64,000 nucleotides of DNA from Rheum nobile (GCA_027886185.1 WOAB01000232.1:1736001-1800000); one strand, 5' to 3'. Counted from the stretch's first letter, positions 1-11,114 are shown. Notes: generated by a model from the sequence alone, not told the origin. A program made the numbers and translations.

Positions 1-1145
1 AAAATAATTACCATGTTATCCAGAGTTCCCCACGGAGAGGTGCGCATCATGTTGCTAAACGGAGGAATACATTCACCCTACATTTATTTGGCAACGATGA
101 TGGCCCTATAATTGGCAGCTGGAGAGGAGGTACACCAGGGCCCAACCACGATGACATATGGGCCCATTTTTGAAGGCCATGCAACCCCGTCCCCCTGTCT
201 GACCACTACTTCACCAGAGTGGTTCATCTTGGTTGCATGGTAGGAGTTGATGGAGTTGAAGGCCGTGCAGCCCCACGTTGTTTGATTACCACTACTCACC
301 AAGTGGTCACCTTATGGTTGCACGGTAGAAGACGATTATGGAGTAATTAAGACGCACGCTCAACACCTGGAAATGAGCTTTTATGACTACACCGCCAGCA
401 ACAAGGAAGTGTCCAAGCCAACTCGGCAACATTGTGAGTTATTTTTTGTTTTTCCCTGTGCTTTATTCTTTTGTCTTTCATTACATTGAGGACAATGCAA
501 TGTTTAATCATGGGGTGGGCTTTTATACTTGCTACGCTGCTGAGGAGAAAAATAAAAAAATGAAAAGAGCCAAAAATTTGAAAAAAGGCTATCATAAAAA
601 TCCTAGGATAGGTCGAAAACCCGAAAGGGCGGCCTAGGTAATAAGCAGGTAGCTTGGACCAGCATTAGGCTGGGGTAATATGAGGTCAAGAGTGACGTGA
701 GCTTATGTGAGCATATCTATTGGAAAATGAAATGAGTGGCTTGGTGAAAACCCGAAAGGGCGTCTTGGCAAAATGAGCGAAAAAGAAGAAGAGTGATTTT
801 AGGATTTCTCATTATTCTCGGCGAGGCGTCATAAGAAGAGGAGTCAAAGAAGGATTGTTGGGTAGGTCACTCTGGGAGACATAAGGAGCAATAGATGGAG
901 GCTAGGATTAGAGGTTACTCACACTTTTGGATGACCGGGTTAGCTTGGGGAAAGTACTCTGCTTGCCCCTTAAGCTTGTTGAGTTGTGGATGTGTTGTGA
1001 ATGAGATTGGTGCCAGGAGCTTGGCATGGGTTAGGTGACTCTTAGTTGGAGGATATGTTTCCTGAGACCTTGGATGCTACATTGGAGGAGTAGACTCTTT
1101 ATTAGTTTACTCGAGGACGAGCAAAGGTCTAAGCATGGGGTGATT
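1..1145 (+). mobile_element. 3' internal non-coding part of an LTR retrotransposon
   Basis: No convincing long ORF. The stretch ends in a purine-rich tract (about 1130-1145, AAGCATGGGGTGAT) directly before an LTR that starts TGATAAGC, which is what a polypurine tract and 3' LTR look like. The short motif GAAAACCCGAAAGGGCG occurs twice (about 616-632 and 747-763). Short ORFs on either strand show no recognisable domain. The 5' body of the element lies outside the window. Part of 1-340 could be unrelated flank; I cannot tell. Confidence 0.6.
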
Positions 1146-2295
1146 TGATAAGCACTACTTTGTAGGGCTTAACTAAGAGTCATTAGAGGGTTTATTGGTG
1201 TCATTCGGGTAGATTTAGACACATTCATGTGCATGGCATGTGCTGGAATTGAAGTGGGCCGAAGACGCTAGCTGGGCCATCACGTGATGCGGGGCCGCCG
1301 CTTGAATTGGGCCGAAGTTGCCGCTTGAATTGGGCCGTGTCTGCTCGCGAGAATTCAAGGCCGAGAACGGGATTAATTTCCCTGTTTTAGTTTGTTTAAT
1401 TATTATTGTTTTATTAATTCGTTTTAGGTTAATTTAGATTTTATTTCCTTTAGTATATTAGGGGAGAGAAAAAGCTTGTTTGCCTATCCATCATCTTGAA
1501 TCTCTCTCGAACCCTAATTAGTTTCTACGTTCTACGCTATGAAGAACTAAGCCTCCTTGGCTTAGTCAGACTCTGAAGCTTTCGTTTTGATTAAGTTGTG
1601 AGATTCTCGTTCCTTATCTATTGCATAGATTTTATCTATTCTCTTGCTTAAGTTGCTTATGATTGATATTGATAATCTCTATTTGGACGCAACTAGGGTT
1701 TGTCGTTATTGATCTATTGCTAGATCTAGATTGTTACTGGTTGAGCATATCTATTTCAGAGTAGCAACTGCATCGTACTAGTATCTGGTTGTGCTAGTCC
1801 TATGCAGAAGAGAACTGATTTACATTCTAGAATAAAAGCTGGTTGTTTTATGCTAGAATTGTATCCAACTATATTCCTATCCGTAACGCTGCTGTTAAAC
1901 TGAATCTTGATAGTTTCGGGGTTGTTTAATTAGTTAGTGCTAATAGTATCTGGTTGTGTTATTAGTTATATCTGAAAAGGAATTGAAATTTCCATTGCAT
2001 GAGATTTTGAATGAGTATTTATGATCAACTTGTCATACGAATAGTGGATGTTGTTTGACTAAGTGCTTTTCTCCATCACTGATTTCATCATATTTTACTT
2101 TGTTTACTTTTGCATGGTTAGGTTACTAAAACTCACAAAACCCCCCTTTGGTTACTTTGGATTGACATACAAATTGCATATTAAGATAGAATTCGCCTCC
2201 CTGTGGATTCGACATGTACTTACCTAGGACTACGGTTTAAGGTTTGTTTGGATATTTTGCATAACAGTTTTTAGAACGACAAAAACCTGTTATCA
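1146..2295 (+). repeat. LTR, TGATAAGC...CCTGTTATCA family (3' LTR)
   Basis: The 1150-bp stretch starts TGATAAGCAC and ends CCTGTTATCA, so its ends are inverted (TGATAA/TTATCA). It is homologous to the solo LTR at 38092-39439 (opposite strand) and, more distantly, to that at 52249-53719. A purine tract lies just upstream, so it reads as the 3' LTR of an element in plus orientation. The following bases (GTTAT) would be the target-site copy, but the 5' copy is off the window. Confidence 0.8.
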
Positions 2296-3838
2296 GTTAT
2301 GCTTTATTTGAAGTGAAATGCTTATATTTGCATGAATAGACCATAATGAAGTTTGAATTGTCAAGATCTAGGTTGTTATTTTGCCTTGTAAAATGTGCGT
2401 AAGAGCATTTTCTATCCTCCTTCTAGATTGCTTTTTCCAGTACAAGGTTTTTGTTGTTATATGCCTTATAAAGTGCATAGAAAACCTCCTTTAAGCCTCC
2501 TACTAGTTTGCTTTTGTCCAGTACAAGTTGTTCAAAGGTGTAATAGTAGCTACTTTCTCATGCTATGTATTTCGGATTTGCACTGAAATGTTATCTTTAT
2601 TTGCCTATTATTTTGCAAAGAGAATAATCAATGGATATTAAATTTCAGTAGTATATCTTGGTATATATGTATAGAGTATTGTGATGGATAAATGATGTAG
2701 TCGAATGATAAAATTTGGCTAGTTACTTAAATAGAGAAGTCCCCTGGAGTGTGTCGAACCATAATGTATATAACAGCTTTCAAGGCCTACAAATGTTTAG
2801 TTTTGCACCAGTAGCTAAATGATATTATCATTTTCCTGTATGTGTTCAGGCCTTTCGGTTGATTCCAATTCATTTACATGTTAGGCTGTTAGCATTAATT
2901 AGTATGTCTTTCCTGCCTGTTTTTTTTACGATCAGAGCCTATATTGAGCTCGTAGATTGTATATATATGTGTGTGCACAGTTCGTAGTTTTTAAATCCAG
3001 TGGGCTTTTGATTTATATGAACTTCATGTGCTACTACAGCTCGATGATGGGAATTTATTAGAGAAAATTGGGCACGAATGATCCTTTTATGGAAAGAATA
3101 GCATGTTTAGGTCTATTTTTTTCAAAATTATAAGTATGATTCCCTATTACTATACATATAGCCCAAATGAGGGTGAAAGTATTTTTTTGTAAGGGTTAGG
3201 ATTTAGGGTGTAGGGTTTAGGATATTTTAAAGGCTTAGGAAATCAAGGAGCTAATTTATTTAATTAGGAGTCCAAACTTGTTATTTGACTCCTCTTAAGG
3301 GGTTAAAAATCCTAAAGACGGAATTTATTATCCTTTATTTGTTAGTCTTCAGCTCAGTGTTTTTTAGATTACTAACTACACACATTACTTTTAGACGTAT
3401 TAGCAAAGATACCAGAATTTCAAAGCCGTAAAAAACCCATATTTTAAAAAGTGTTGCGAGGATCGGATTTTTATACGGATTGTGGTATTTTTACTATTGT
3501 TCGGGATGAAATTTAATTATTTTTTTAAATAAAAAAATCAGATAAATCATTAAAACTTATTTTAAAAAAAGATAAAAAAAAATCTTAATCTTATTAATGA
3601 ATCTCAAATATTAACCCTAATCAATCCCAAATCTTAAACCCTTCCTAGTCTCCCTCCTCTTGCTTCCGTCTTTCCCGAAGGCAGCCGTTTCTTCCGACCG
3701 CCGCCGTCGCTGTGCTCCCTTCCGACCGCGGACGGTGCCGACGACGAAGGAGGCGGAGCGAGGGGCAGAGATGGAGCCTTGAATTACAATTTCCGCAACC
3801 GACTGGAGTTCCTCGGCCTCGCCCCTCATACGGACGGC
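2296..3838. other. AT-rich intergenic DNA with a small imperfect duplication
   Basis: No supported gene. About 2370-2450 and 2450-2535 are imperfect copies of one ~85-bp sequence (both contain CAGTACAAG and a CTCCT-rich run). About 3195-3235 has a few degenerate TTTAGGG-like words, too few to be a telomeric array. 3640-3830 is a short GC-rich block of unknown origin. Confidence 0.5.
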
Positions 3839-3930
3839 TGGAGTTTAGAACTGAAATGGTGAATCTGGCTGAGTGGGCGCTGAGTTAGATCAGACCCATT
3901 GCTGAGTTTAGAACTCAGCAATGGGTCTGA
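3839..3930. repeat. Scrambled filler DNA with an 18-bp palindrome at the kinase 5' break
   Basis: Short pieces of the adjoining kinase gene are repeated out of order. GAGTTTAGAACTGAAAT copies about 3950-3966, AATGGTGAATCTGGCTGAG copies about 4457-4475, and CTGAGTTAGATCAGACCCAT copies about 4281-4300. 3891-3908 and 3912-3929 are exact inverted repeats with a 3-nt loop. This is the pattern expected of template-switching repair at a double-strand break, and it marks where the 5' half of the kinase was lost. Confidence 0.8.
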
Positions 3931-4530
3931 TTCCCAACAAGGGCTTGCTGAGTTTAGAACTGAAATTGAGATGCTTTCTCAGTTCCGCCACCGCCACTGG
4001 GTCTCCCTTATCGGCTACTGCGATGAGAGGAACGAGATGATACTAATATACGAGTACATGGAAAATGGGACCCTCAAGAGCCATCTCTATGGATCTGGCC
4101 TCCCTAGTATGAGTTGGAAGCAGAGGCTTGAGATTTGCATTGGATCAGCCAGAGGACTTCACTACCTCCACACAGGCTACGCAAAGGCGGTCATCCACCG
4201 AGATGTAAAATCTGCCAACATCTTGCTCGACGAGAACTTCCTAGCTAAAGTTGTTGATTTTGGGCTGTCAAAGACGGGCCCTGAGTTAGATCAGACCCAT
4301 GTGAGCACAGCAGTCAAGGGAAGCTTTGGATATCTTGATCCCGAGTACTTCAGAAGACAGCAGTTGACTGAGAAGTCTGATGTGTACTCTTTTGGAGTGG
4401 TTCTATTCGAAACTCTGTGTGCAAGGCCGGTTATAGACCCAACACTCCCGCGGGAAATGGTGAATCTGGCTGAGTGGGCGATGAAGTGGCACAAAAAGGG
4501 TCAGCTGGATCAGATCATAGACTCGAGTCT

Positions 4531-5005
4531 TGTTGGGTTTATGGAGCCTGATGCGACGAAGAAGTGAAGAACGGACACAAAAGGAGCGGCACGGTCTGCT
4601 GCACGGTGTGCAGACCATGCAGAAACCACGGACGCGAAGAAAAGTACGAGCACGGTTAGTGGCACGGTTTGCTAACCGTGCCAGATCTCGGATTTTCTCT
4701 CGAATTAATGGCACGGTCTGCTGCACGGTTTGCAGACCGTGCGGGGCCTTTTCAGGCGTTAGTTTGGGCCGATTTCAGCGTTGTGCTCGTGGGCTTTTCT
4801 AGGTTTTGTTCCGTGTTATTATTTAAACCCTAGTTACTCAATTGTAATCCTCAAGTCGTCAAGTCGTCGTTTATCACATTCTAAAGAGAGAAAAGTATCC
4901 TGGCTTGGTAGTGCCCCCAGACGTAGTCATTCCTGACGAACTGGGTTAACAATTCTTGTGTTCTTTGTCTTGTTTTCTCGTTGTTACCGCGTTCGAATCT
5001 TAACA
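4531..5005 (+). repeat. 5' LTR of the copia element, with hairpin array
   Basis: 475 bp, TGTTGGG...TTAACA. 4590-4740 holds three nested inverted repeats built on GCACGGT (for example GCACGGTCTG...CAGACCGTGC). A TATA-like TTATTTAAACCC follows at about 4819-4830. The primer site TGGTATCAGAGC lies 2 bp beyond the LTR end. Confidence 0.92.
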
Positions 5006-5007
5006 AC

Positions 5008-5019
5008 TGGTATCAGAGC
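5008..5019 (+). promoter_or_regulatory. Primer-binding site (initiator-Met tRNA)
   Basis: TGGTATCAGAGC, complementary to the 3' end of plant initiator-Met tRNA, two bases after the 5' LTR. It is the minus-strand priming site of the copia element, not a tRNA gene. Confidence 0.9.
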
Positions 5020-5036
5020 TGGTTCTGGAAGTAACG

Positions 5037-7709
5037 ATGGGAAGCGGAAAGTCACCAGTGGAGAAGTTCGATGGCACGGATTTCGGATTCTAAAAGATGC
5101 AGATCGAGGATTACATGTATGGTAAAGATTTGTATTTGCCGCTGGGTGAGAAGCCGGGAGACATGAAGGAAGACGAGTGGAAGTTGCTGGACAGGAAAGC
5201 GATGAGCGTGATCCGCCTGTCGCTGTCCAGGAACGTGGCACATCACACGGTCAAGGCAGAGACGACGAAGGGGATGCTGGAAATTATTTTCGCGATGTAT
5301 GAGAAACCCTCTGCAGTGAACAAGGTTCACCTGATGCGAAGGTTGTTCAATCTGCAGATAACGGAGAGTACATCGGTCACCAATCACTTGAACGAGTTCA
5401 ACATGACGATTGCCCAACTGAGTTCAGTTGAGATTGATTTCGACGATGAGGTACAAGCCCTAATCTTGTTGTCTTCTTTACCACAGAGTTGGAGCGGGAC
5501 AGTTACTGATGTCAGTGCTTCGGCGGGGAAGGCAAAAATCAAGTTTGATGAAGTGAGGGATCTGATTATCAGCGAAGAAATTCACAGGAAGGCGTCAGGT
5601 TCTACTTCTGGATCAGCCTTGAATACGGATAGCAGGGGAAGGTCAGACTCTAAGAAGTCAAATCGTGGCAGATCAAAGTCTAGAGGGAAGGATAAGCCCA
5701 AAGACAAGAGCAAAATCAAGTGTTGGAATTGTGATAAAAACGGTCATTACAAGAGTGAATGTAATGCACCGTCAAAGGATAAATCAGCGAATTCAACCAG
5801 TGAAGATATTGCTGATGCGTTGACTCTGAGCGATTCAACGACAAGAACCACTGCAGATGCATCTATTCTGAGCGCGAGCAGTCCATTAGAGTCTTGGGTG
5901 TTAGACTCTGGAGCTTCGTTTCACTCTTGCAGCAGTGCTGATATTCTGGATCATTACACCTCTAGGGATTTTGGAAAGGTTTATCTTGCTGATGATGAGG
6001 CTTTGAAAATCATAGGGAAGGGTGATGTCAGAATCAAGGCGCCGAACGGATCTGTGCTGCAGTTTCATGGAGTGAGGCACATTCCTGGTTTGAAGAGAAA
6101 CTTGCTTTCTATTGGTCAGTTGGATGACGAGGGCTATGAAGTAACCTTCGGCTGTAACAGCTGGAAGATAACTAAGGGAGCTATGGTGGTAGCTCGTGGA
6201 AAGAAGGAGGGGACGTTGTACATGACGAGCAACGTCCGTGATAGCATTGCTGTTGCAGGAGTGAACTGTGATGTAGATTTATGGCACTGTCGTCTGGGCC
6301 ACATGAGTCAGAAAGGGATGCATGTGCTATGCTCGAAGGGTTTGCTGCCAGGTCTTAAGTCCGTTGAGATCGGGTTGTGTGAAGACTGCGTACTCGGGAA
6401 GCAGAAAAGAGTGAGCTTTGCGAGGGGAGGCAGAACCTTGAAGAAGCAGAAGTTGGAGTTGATCCACAGCGACTTGTGGGGGCCAGCACCTGTGACATCT
6501 CTGGGTGGAGCGTCATACTACATGACCTTCATTGACGATGCTACAAGAAAGGTATGGGTCTATTTTCTAAAGCAAAAATCTGATGTATTTGATTCCTTCA
6601 GAAAGTGGAAGGCCCTAGTAGAGACTGAGACAGGTCTTAAGTTGAAGTGCTTGAGATCTGATAATGGTGGGGAGTATGAGCTTCGCGAGTTCAAGGAGTT
6701 TTATGCGGAGAATGGGATTCGCATGGAGAAAACCTTGAAAGGAACCCCTCAGGAGAACGGCGTCACTGAGCGTATGAACAGGACCCTGAACGAGCGTGCT
6801 AGGAGCATGAGGCTGAAGTGTGGGCTTCCAAAGATGTTCTGGGCGGATGCAGTCAACACTGCTGCATTCTTGATCAACCGAGGGCCATCAACTCCCTTGG
6901 AGAATGGGATACCAGAGGAAGCTTGGAGTGGCAAAGAGGTAAATTTGTCTTTCCTTCGGATATTTGGATGTGTTTCATATGTTCACATTGCTCCTGTTGA
7001 GAGAAGCAAGCTGGATGCAAAGTCTGTCAAGTGCACGTTTATTGGATATGGTGGTGATGATTTCGGATATCGGTTCTGGGATGACCAGAACAGAAAGGTT
7101 ATTCGCAGTCGAGACGTCGTGTTCAATGAGCAGGTGATGTACAAAGATAGTCTGGGTGCATCAGGAACAGCTAGTTCTGAACCTGAGATTGTGGAGTTAG
7201 ACATCTCAAACTCGGGTAGGAGCAAGGCGGTCCGAGTTGACCAGGAGGCCGTGACTGAGGAGGAGCCGAGTACCCCAGTGATTCCGCTGCGAAGGTCCAC
7301 CAGAGTGCGTGGATCGCCTGATAGGTATTCGCCTTCAAACTACTATTTGTTTCTGACAGATGGTGGTGAGCCAGAATGTTATGCAGAGGCATCTCATGGA
7401 GATCATGTGAGCGAGTGGAAGCTTGCCATGGATGATGAGATGGATTCGTTGATGACCAACGTAACATGGGAACTAGTTGAGCTCCCAGCAGGCAAGAAGG
7501 CATGGCATAACAAGTGGGCTTACAGAATCAAGGAGAAGGCGGATGGAAGCAAGCATTACAAAGCAAGGCTGGCTGTGACGCGAAAGACTCGCAAGGTCTT
7601 GCCGTTGATGAAGTTTCGAAGAACTGAGAATCCTGCAGACATGCTGACTAAGGTTGTGACCTTAGAGAAGTTGAAGCTTTGCATGGCTTCAACTGGCCTT
7701 GGTAACTGA
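5037..7709 (+). pseudogene. Copia gag-pol polyprotein lacking reverse transcriptase and RNase H
   Basis: Natural start ATG at 5037 (MGSGKSPVEKFDGTDFGF), but an in-frame TAA at 5091-5093 stands where relatives have Trp; the frame is open from 5097 to 7709. Domains in order: Gag (5097-5660), CCHC knuckle CWNCDKNGHYKSEC (5721-5762), aspartic protease VLDSGAS (DSG at 5904-5912), GAG-pre-integrase LWHCRLGH (about 6281), and integrase with HSD (6471), RSDNGGEY (about 6654) and PQENGVTE (about 6747). After the first RT block (YKARLA, about 7570) the frame jumps to the RNase H end (ENPADMLTK). About 450 residues are therefore missing, yet the frame is kept. The family is TNT1/Tork-like by resemblance of the Gag start. 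Confidence 0.9.
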
Positions 7710-7789
7710 GTTGAAGGCCTGGCACTACTACCAGCTATGGATTGATGAGGAGGACGATTATGATTGGAGTCAGTCTCCAGGTGGGAGAT

Positions 7790-8265
7790 TGTTGGGGTTT
7801 ATGGAGCCTGATGCGACGAAGAAGTGAAGAACGGACGCAAAAGGAGAGGCACGGTCTGCTGCACGGTGTGCAGACCGTGCAGAAACCACGGACGCGAAGA
7901 AAAGTACGAGCACGGTTAGTGGCACGGTTTGCTAACCGTGTTAGATCTCGGATTTGCTCTCGAATTAATGGCACGGTCTGCTGCACGGTTTGCAGACCGT
8001 GCGGGGCCTTTTCAGGCGTTAGTTTGGGCCGATTTCAGCGTTGTGCTCGTGGGCTTTTCTAGGTTTTGTTCCGTGTTATTATTTAAACCCTAGTTACTCA
8101 ATTGTAATCCTCAAGTCGTCAAGTCGTCGTTTATCATATTCTAAAGAGAGAAAAGTATCCTGGCTTGGTAGTGCCCCCAGACGTAGTCATTCCTGACGAA
8201 CTGGGTTAACAATTCTTGTGTTCTTTGTCTTGTTTTCTCGTTGTTACCGCGTTCGAATCCTAACA
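7790..8265 (+). repeat. 3' LTR of the copia element
   Basis: 476 bp, a copy of 4531-5005 with 8 substitutions and one extra G near the start (TGTTGGGG). It carries the same GCACGGT hairpins and ends TAACA, directly followed by the duplicated target AGTCT. Confidence 0.93.
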
Positions 8266-8598
8266 AGTCTTGCAGGAGACGTGAAACCCGAGTCCCTTAG
8301 GAAGTTTGGGGAAACAGCTGAGAAGTGCTTAGCTGACTTTGGTGTTGACAGGCCTTCCATGGGAGACGTGCTGTGGAATTTGGAGTATGCGCTTCAGCTT
8401 CAAGAGGCGGTCGTCCAAGATGATCCTGAAGACAACAGCACAAATATGATTGGGGATCTTCCACCGCAGATCAACAACTTCAATCAGATTGACGAATCTA
8501 CTTCGGCTGTTCACTTTGAGGGAACGAATGTGGACGATCTGTCGGGCGTCTCCATGAGCAGGGTCTTCTCGCAGCTGGTGAAGTCTGAGGGCAGGTGA

Positions 8599-8994
8599 AT
8601 GCAAGTAAATTTATCACATTTAGGGGAAAAAGAACCTCTAGAATTCGTTGTTGTATAATCCTCACATATAGTTTTGAGTGCCATATATGTAATGTGTTTT
8701 TCTGTTTGTCTATCATCTGAAGAAATTCAACTGTGACAGAGTTGTTTTACACTGAGTTTTCTACTTATTTACAAATGCAAGAACCAATGCTTTCCACTAT
8801 AATTGCTTTGTGTATTGCGACACAGTTGCTGGTTAAGAAGTGGATATTTACATTACACTGTAAGAAAATATAACGGGAAATACCAATAGAGGATGGTGTT
8901 ATGTTTTGTATAATTGTATTTCTGATCAAATGTGATATTGGTATTATAAAACCTGTGTCATTGTTGCATACAAAAATGATGAGTGCGGTTCCGG
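8599..8994. other. 3' flank of the kinase remnant, no gene seen
   Basis: AT-rich sequence after the kinase stop, probably the old 3' UTR and flank. Nothing else recognisable. Confidence 0.5.
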
Positions 8995-9200
8995 TGCGGA
9001 GCACTCTTCCCGTGCGGACGTGCGGACATGCACTATAGGGCCTTATTTGTGCACTTTTGTAAAAAATTTGAAAAATGCTTGGAAAACAATTTGTAAAAGA
9101 TTTTTTTTTTTTGAAAAAGTGCACAAATAAGACATTAAAGTGCACAAATAAGGCCCTAAAGTGCATGCTCCGCACGTCCGCACGGGAAGAGTGCTCCGCA
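8995..9200. mobile_element. Fold-back MITE-like element
   Basis: TGCGGAGCACTCTTCCCG at the left is the exact reverse complement of CGGGAAGAGTGCTCCGCA at the right end. Pairing continues inward through GTGCGGACGTGCGGA and GGGCCTTATTTGTGCAC, giving arms of about 60 bp around an AT-rich, T-run centre. There is no coding capacity. It is a non-autonomous TIR element or simple fold-back; I cannot assign the superfamily and see no clear target duplication. Confidence 0.75.
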
Positions 9201-9712
9201 TATGATCCAAACTCCAAAAATGATAATCTAATTTTATTGTTCTACATTTTTATTGATAACATATTAACATCTGAAAAAGGAGTGATTTGGTCAATAACTG
9301 GTAACAAGCCAAATTTTGTTGCATTCGTGTATATTAGTACTCATAACTAAATTTTATTGATGATATTTTGAAGTTTTATGAAACTGAAAATCCACTATGT
9401 ACAGTCACAAATAAATCTAATGCAGTATTGAGTTACTTTTAAATTTATTATGTGAAATCATTTTGAACGAGTTTTCCAAAAAAAACATAAAAAAAGTCTT
9501 ATGCTTTGGATGTTTTTTGTGGGCATCTGCTTAGAGTTGTAGGTTGTAGTTGTAGATGATTTGTTTCAGATTTAACAATAATCAAATTAACATCCAAGCT
9601 ATTATATAAGCTCCCTGGAGGTAATTATTTTAATCAATTCTCTAGGACAGATTAGAGTACTTACTTGCAACAACAGAAAATTAGCTCTAGAGCACATGAG
9701 TTTAGTAATACA
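9201..9712. other. AT-rich intergenic DNA
   Basis: No gene or structure seen between the fold-back element and the tandem array. Confidence 0.5.
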
Positions 9713-10060
9713 ATCAAATTGGCAACTCAGGCTACATTTATACAAAGTCACGTCAATGCTCTGTTAAATCACAAAATTTCAAATGTTAGCCAATTTCAAA
9801 TTTCAGAATAATATTCACTTTATCAGGCCACATTTATACGTAGTCAGGTCAATGCTCTGTTATATCACAAAATTTTAAATGTTAGCCAATTTCAAATTTC
9901 AGAGCAATATTCACTTTATCAAGCCACATTTATATGTAGTCAGGTCAATACTCTGTTATATCACAAAATTTCAAATGTTAGCCAATTTTAAATGTCAGAG
10001 CAATATTCACTTTATCAGGCCATATTTGTAAGTAGTCAGGTCATTTTTTAGTTATATTAA
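9713..10060. repeat. 96-bp tandem repeat array
   Basis: Units are marked by GTCAATGCTCTGTTATATCA at 9752, 9848 and 9944, with a degenerate fourth at 10040: a period of exactly 96 bp. 96 is a multiple of 3, so short ORFs through related units repeat the same peptide (PHLY.VRSMLCYIT). That peptide repetition is a by-product, not evidence of a protein. Confidence 0.85.
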
Positions 10061-10130
10061 CTTTAAATTTTTAACTAATTTTTCCTTTCTCTTACAATAG
10101 GTTTTCCATGCACAAAGCGGGCCGATACGG

Positions 10131-10290
10131 AGGTTATTCGATGTCATTCGGAGATGATTTCAAATGATTCAAGAGGCGGGTTTAAGTAACTTGAGCATGG
10201 CGAAGACGATGGTGTGGTCAGATTTTGAATTTAATGAATCAAAACGTGATTTTATTGGGGTCGAACAATGCCTGATGGTGATGTATATAT
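10131..10290. repeat. Module X, inverted relative to 10951-11114
   Basis: This block (AGGTTATTCGATGTCATTCG at the start, GATGGTGATGTATATATG at the end) is the reverse complement of 10951-11114 with some mismatches. It lies directly after the 96-bp array. Confidence 0.75.
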
Positions 10291-10739
10291 GCTCGTATAA
10301 ATGTGGCTTGAAATGAAGTTAGCCTTCCTTGTATTGATGTATATATGTTCGAACAATGTTATGAAAATGCAAACTATAAGATAAGATTGGTAGCATTCAA
10401 AGAATCAAAACGCAACTCAAGCAAAATGATATGTATATGCTCAATAATATTCTCAATTGCTTAGTTTTATAGAGGAATGATTTCTAATGTGCTAATTGAT
10501 GGTTGTTTTGGTGAATAAAAACTCTCACCAAGTATATTGTGCACTGTTTATACAATCTTGTATAGTGTTGACATGAAAACTGATTCTTGCATAAGTTAAA
10601 TGTATGTTCTTGTTCAGGTTCTTTATGATTGAAACACTGGGAAAAGAATAGTTCAGTTGCTGAATTTTTCCAAGAAAATATGTTTTATTTAGCAAACTAT
10701 TATACTTCATAAATAATATTATAAATAATATTAAAATTT

Positions 10740-11114
10740 CAAGTTAATATAACAAAGTAATGACCTGACTACGTACAAATGTGGCCTGATAAAGTCAATA
10801 TTGTTCTAAAATTTAAAATCGGCTAACATTTGAAATTTGTGATATAACAGAACATTGACCTGACTTCGTATAAATGTGGCTTGACTTCGTACACATGTGG
10901 TTTGATAAAGTACATAATGCTCTTAAGTTTTAAAGTACCTTGTTCATCGCCTATATACATCACCACCAAGCCTTGTTCGACCCCAAGAAAAAACATCTTT
11001 CGATTCATTAAATTCAAAATCTGACCACACCATCGTGTTCGTCATGCTCAAATTACTTAAACCCGACTCTTGAATCATTTGAAATCATCTCCGAACGACA
11101 TCGAATCACCTCCA
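10740..11114. repeat. Inverted derivative of the 96-bp repeat plus module X
   Basis: 10740-10925 contains reverse-complement copies of the 96-bp unit. 10951-11114 is the reverse complement of 10131-10290. The two blocks are each inverted but stand in the same order as in the left copy, so this is not a simple palindrome but a rearranged one. Confidence 0.7.

Larger units (their letters stand above)
4531..8265 (+). mobile_element. Young Ty1/copia LTR retrotransposon, non-autonomous (TNT1-like gag-pol)
   Basis: A complete 3.7-kb element with LTRs 4531-5005 and 7790-8265 (TGTTGGG...TAACA). It has an initiator-Met primer site at 5008-5019, one gag-pol frame, a purine tract GGTGGGAGA at about 7780-7788, and a perfect target duplication AGTCT (4526-4530 and 8266-8270). 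I count 8 substitutions and 1 indel between the LTRs (about 98% identity), so it is young. Reverse transcriptase and RNase H are deleted, so it could only move with proteins from a relative. It sits inside the kinase gene in the same orientation. Confidence 0.95.
3931..8598 (+). pseudogene. CrRLK1L receptor-like kinase (HERK1-like), 3' half, split by a copia element
   Basis: The coding remnant is 3931-4530 plus 8271-8598. Part 1 carries most of a Ser/Thr kinase domain: the HRD loop (IHRDVKSANILLDEN), DFG (VVDFGLSK, usually VADFGLSK), DPEYF in place of APE, and the subdomain IX motif SDVYSFG. Part 2 gives the C-lobe end (CLADFGVDRPSMGDVLWNLE) and a tail ending SRVFSQLVKSEGR, which resembles HERK1 of the Catharanthus roseus RLK1-like family; those genes are normally intronless and about 830 codons, acting in cell-wall and brassinosteroid-linked growth signalling. 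Only about 309 codons remain: the malectin-like ectodomain, membrane span, glycine loop and catalytic Lys are missing. Ignoring the insert and one copy of its AGTCT duplication, the two parts join in frame, so the body had no other stop when the element landed. HERK1 as closest relative is from memory of the family. Confidence 0.88.

Noticed and set aside
3195..3235. Interstitial telomere repeat
   Set aside because: Only a few degenerate TTTAGGG-like words, not a tandem array.
5008..5019. tRNA gene fragments at TGGTATCAGAGC sites (also 28169, 42583, 50051, 62036)
   Set aside because: Each lies just after an LTR end or leader and is only the primer-complementary 12 bases; no cloverleaf.
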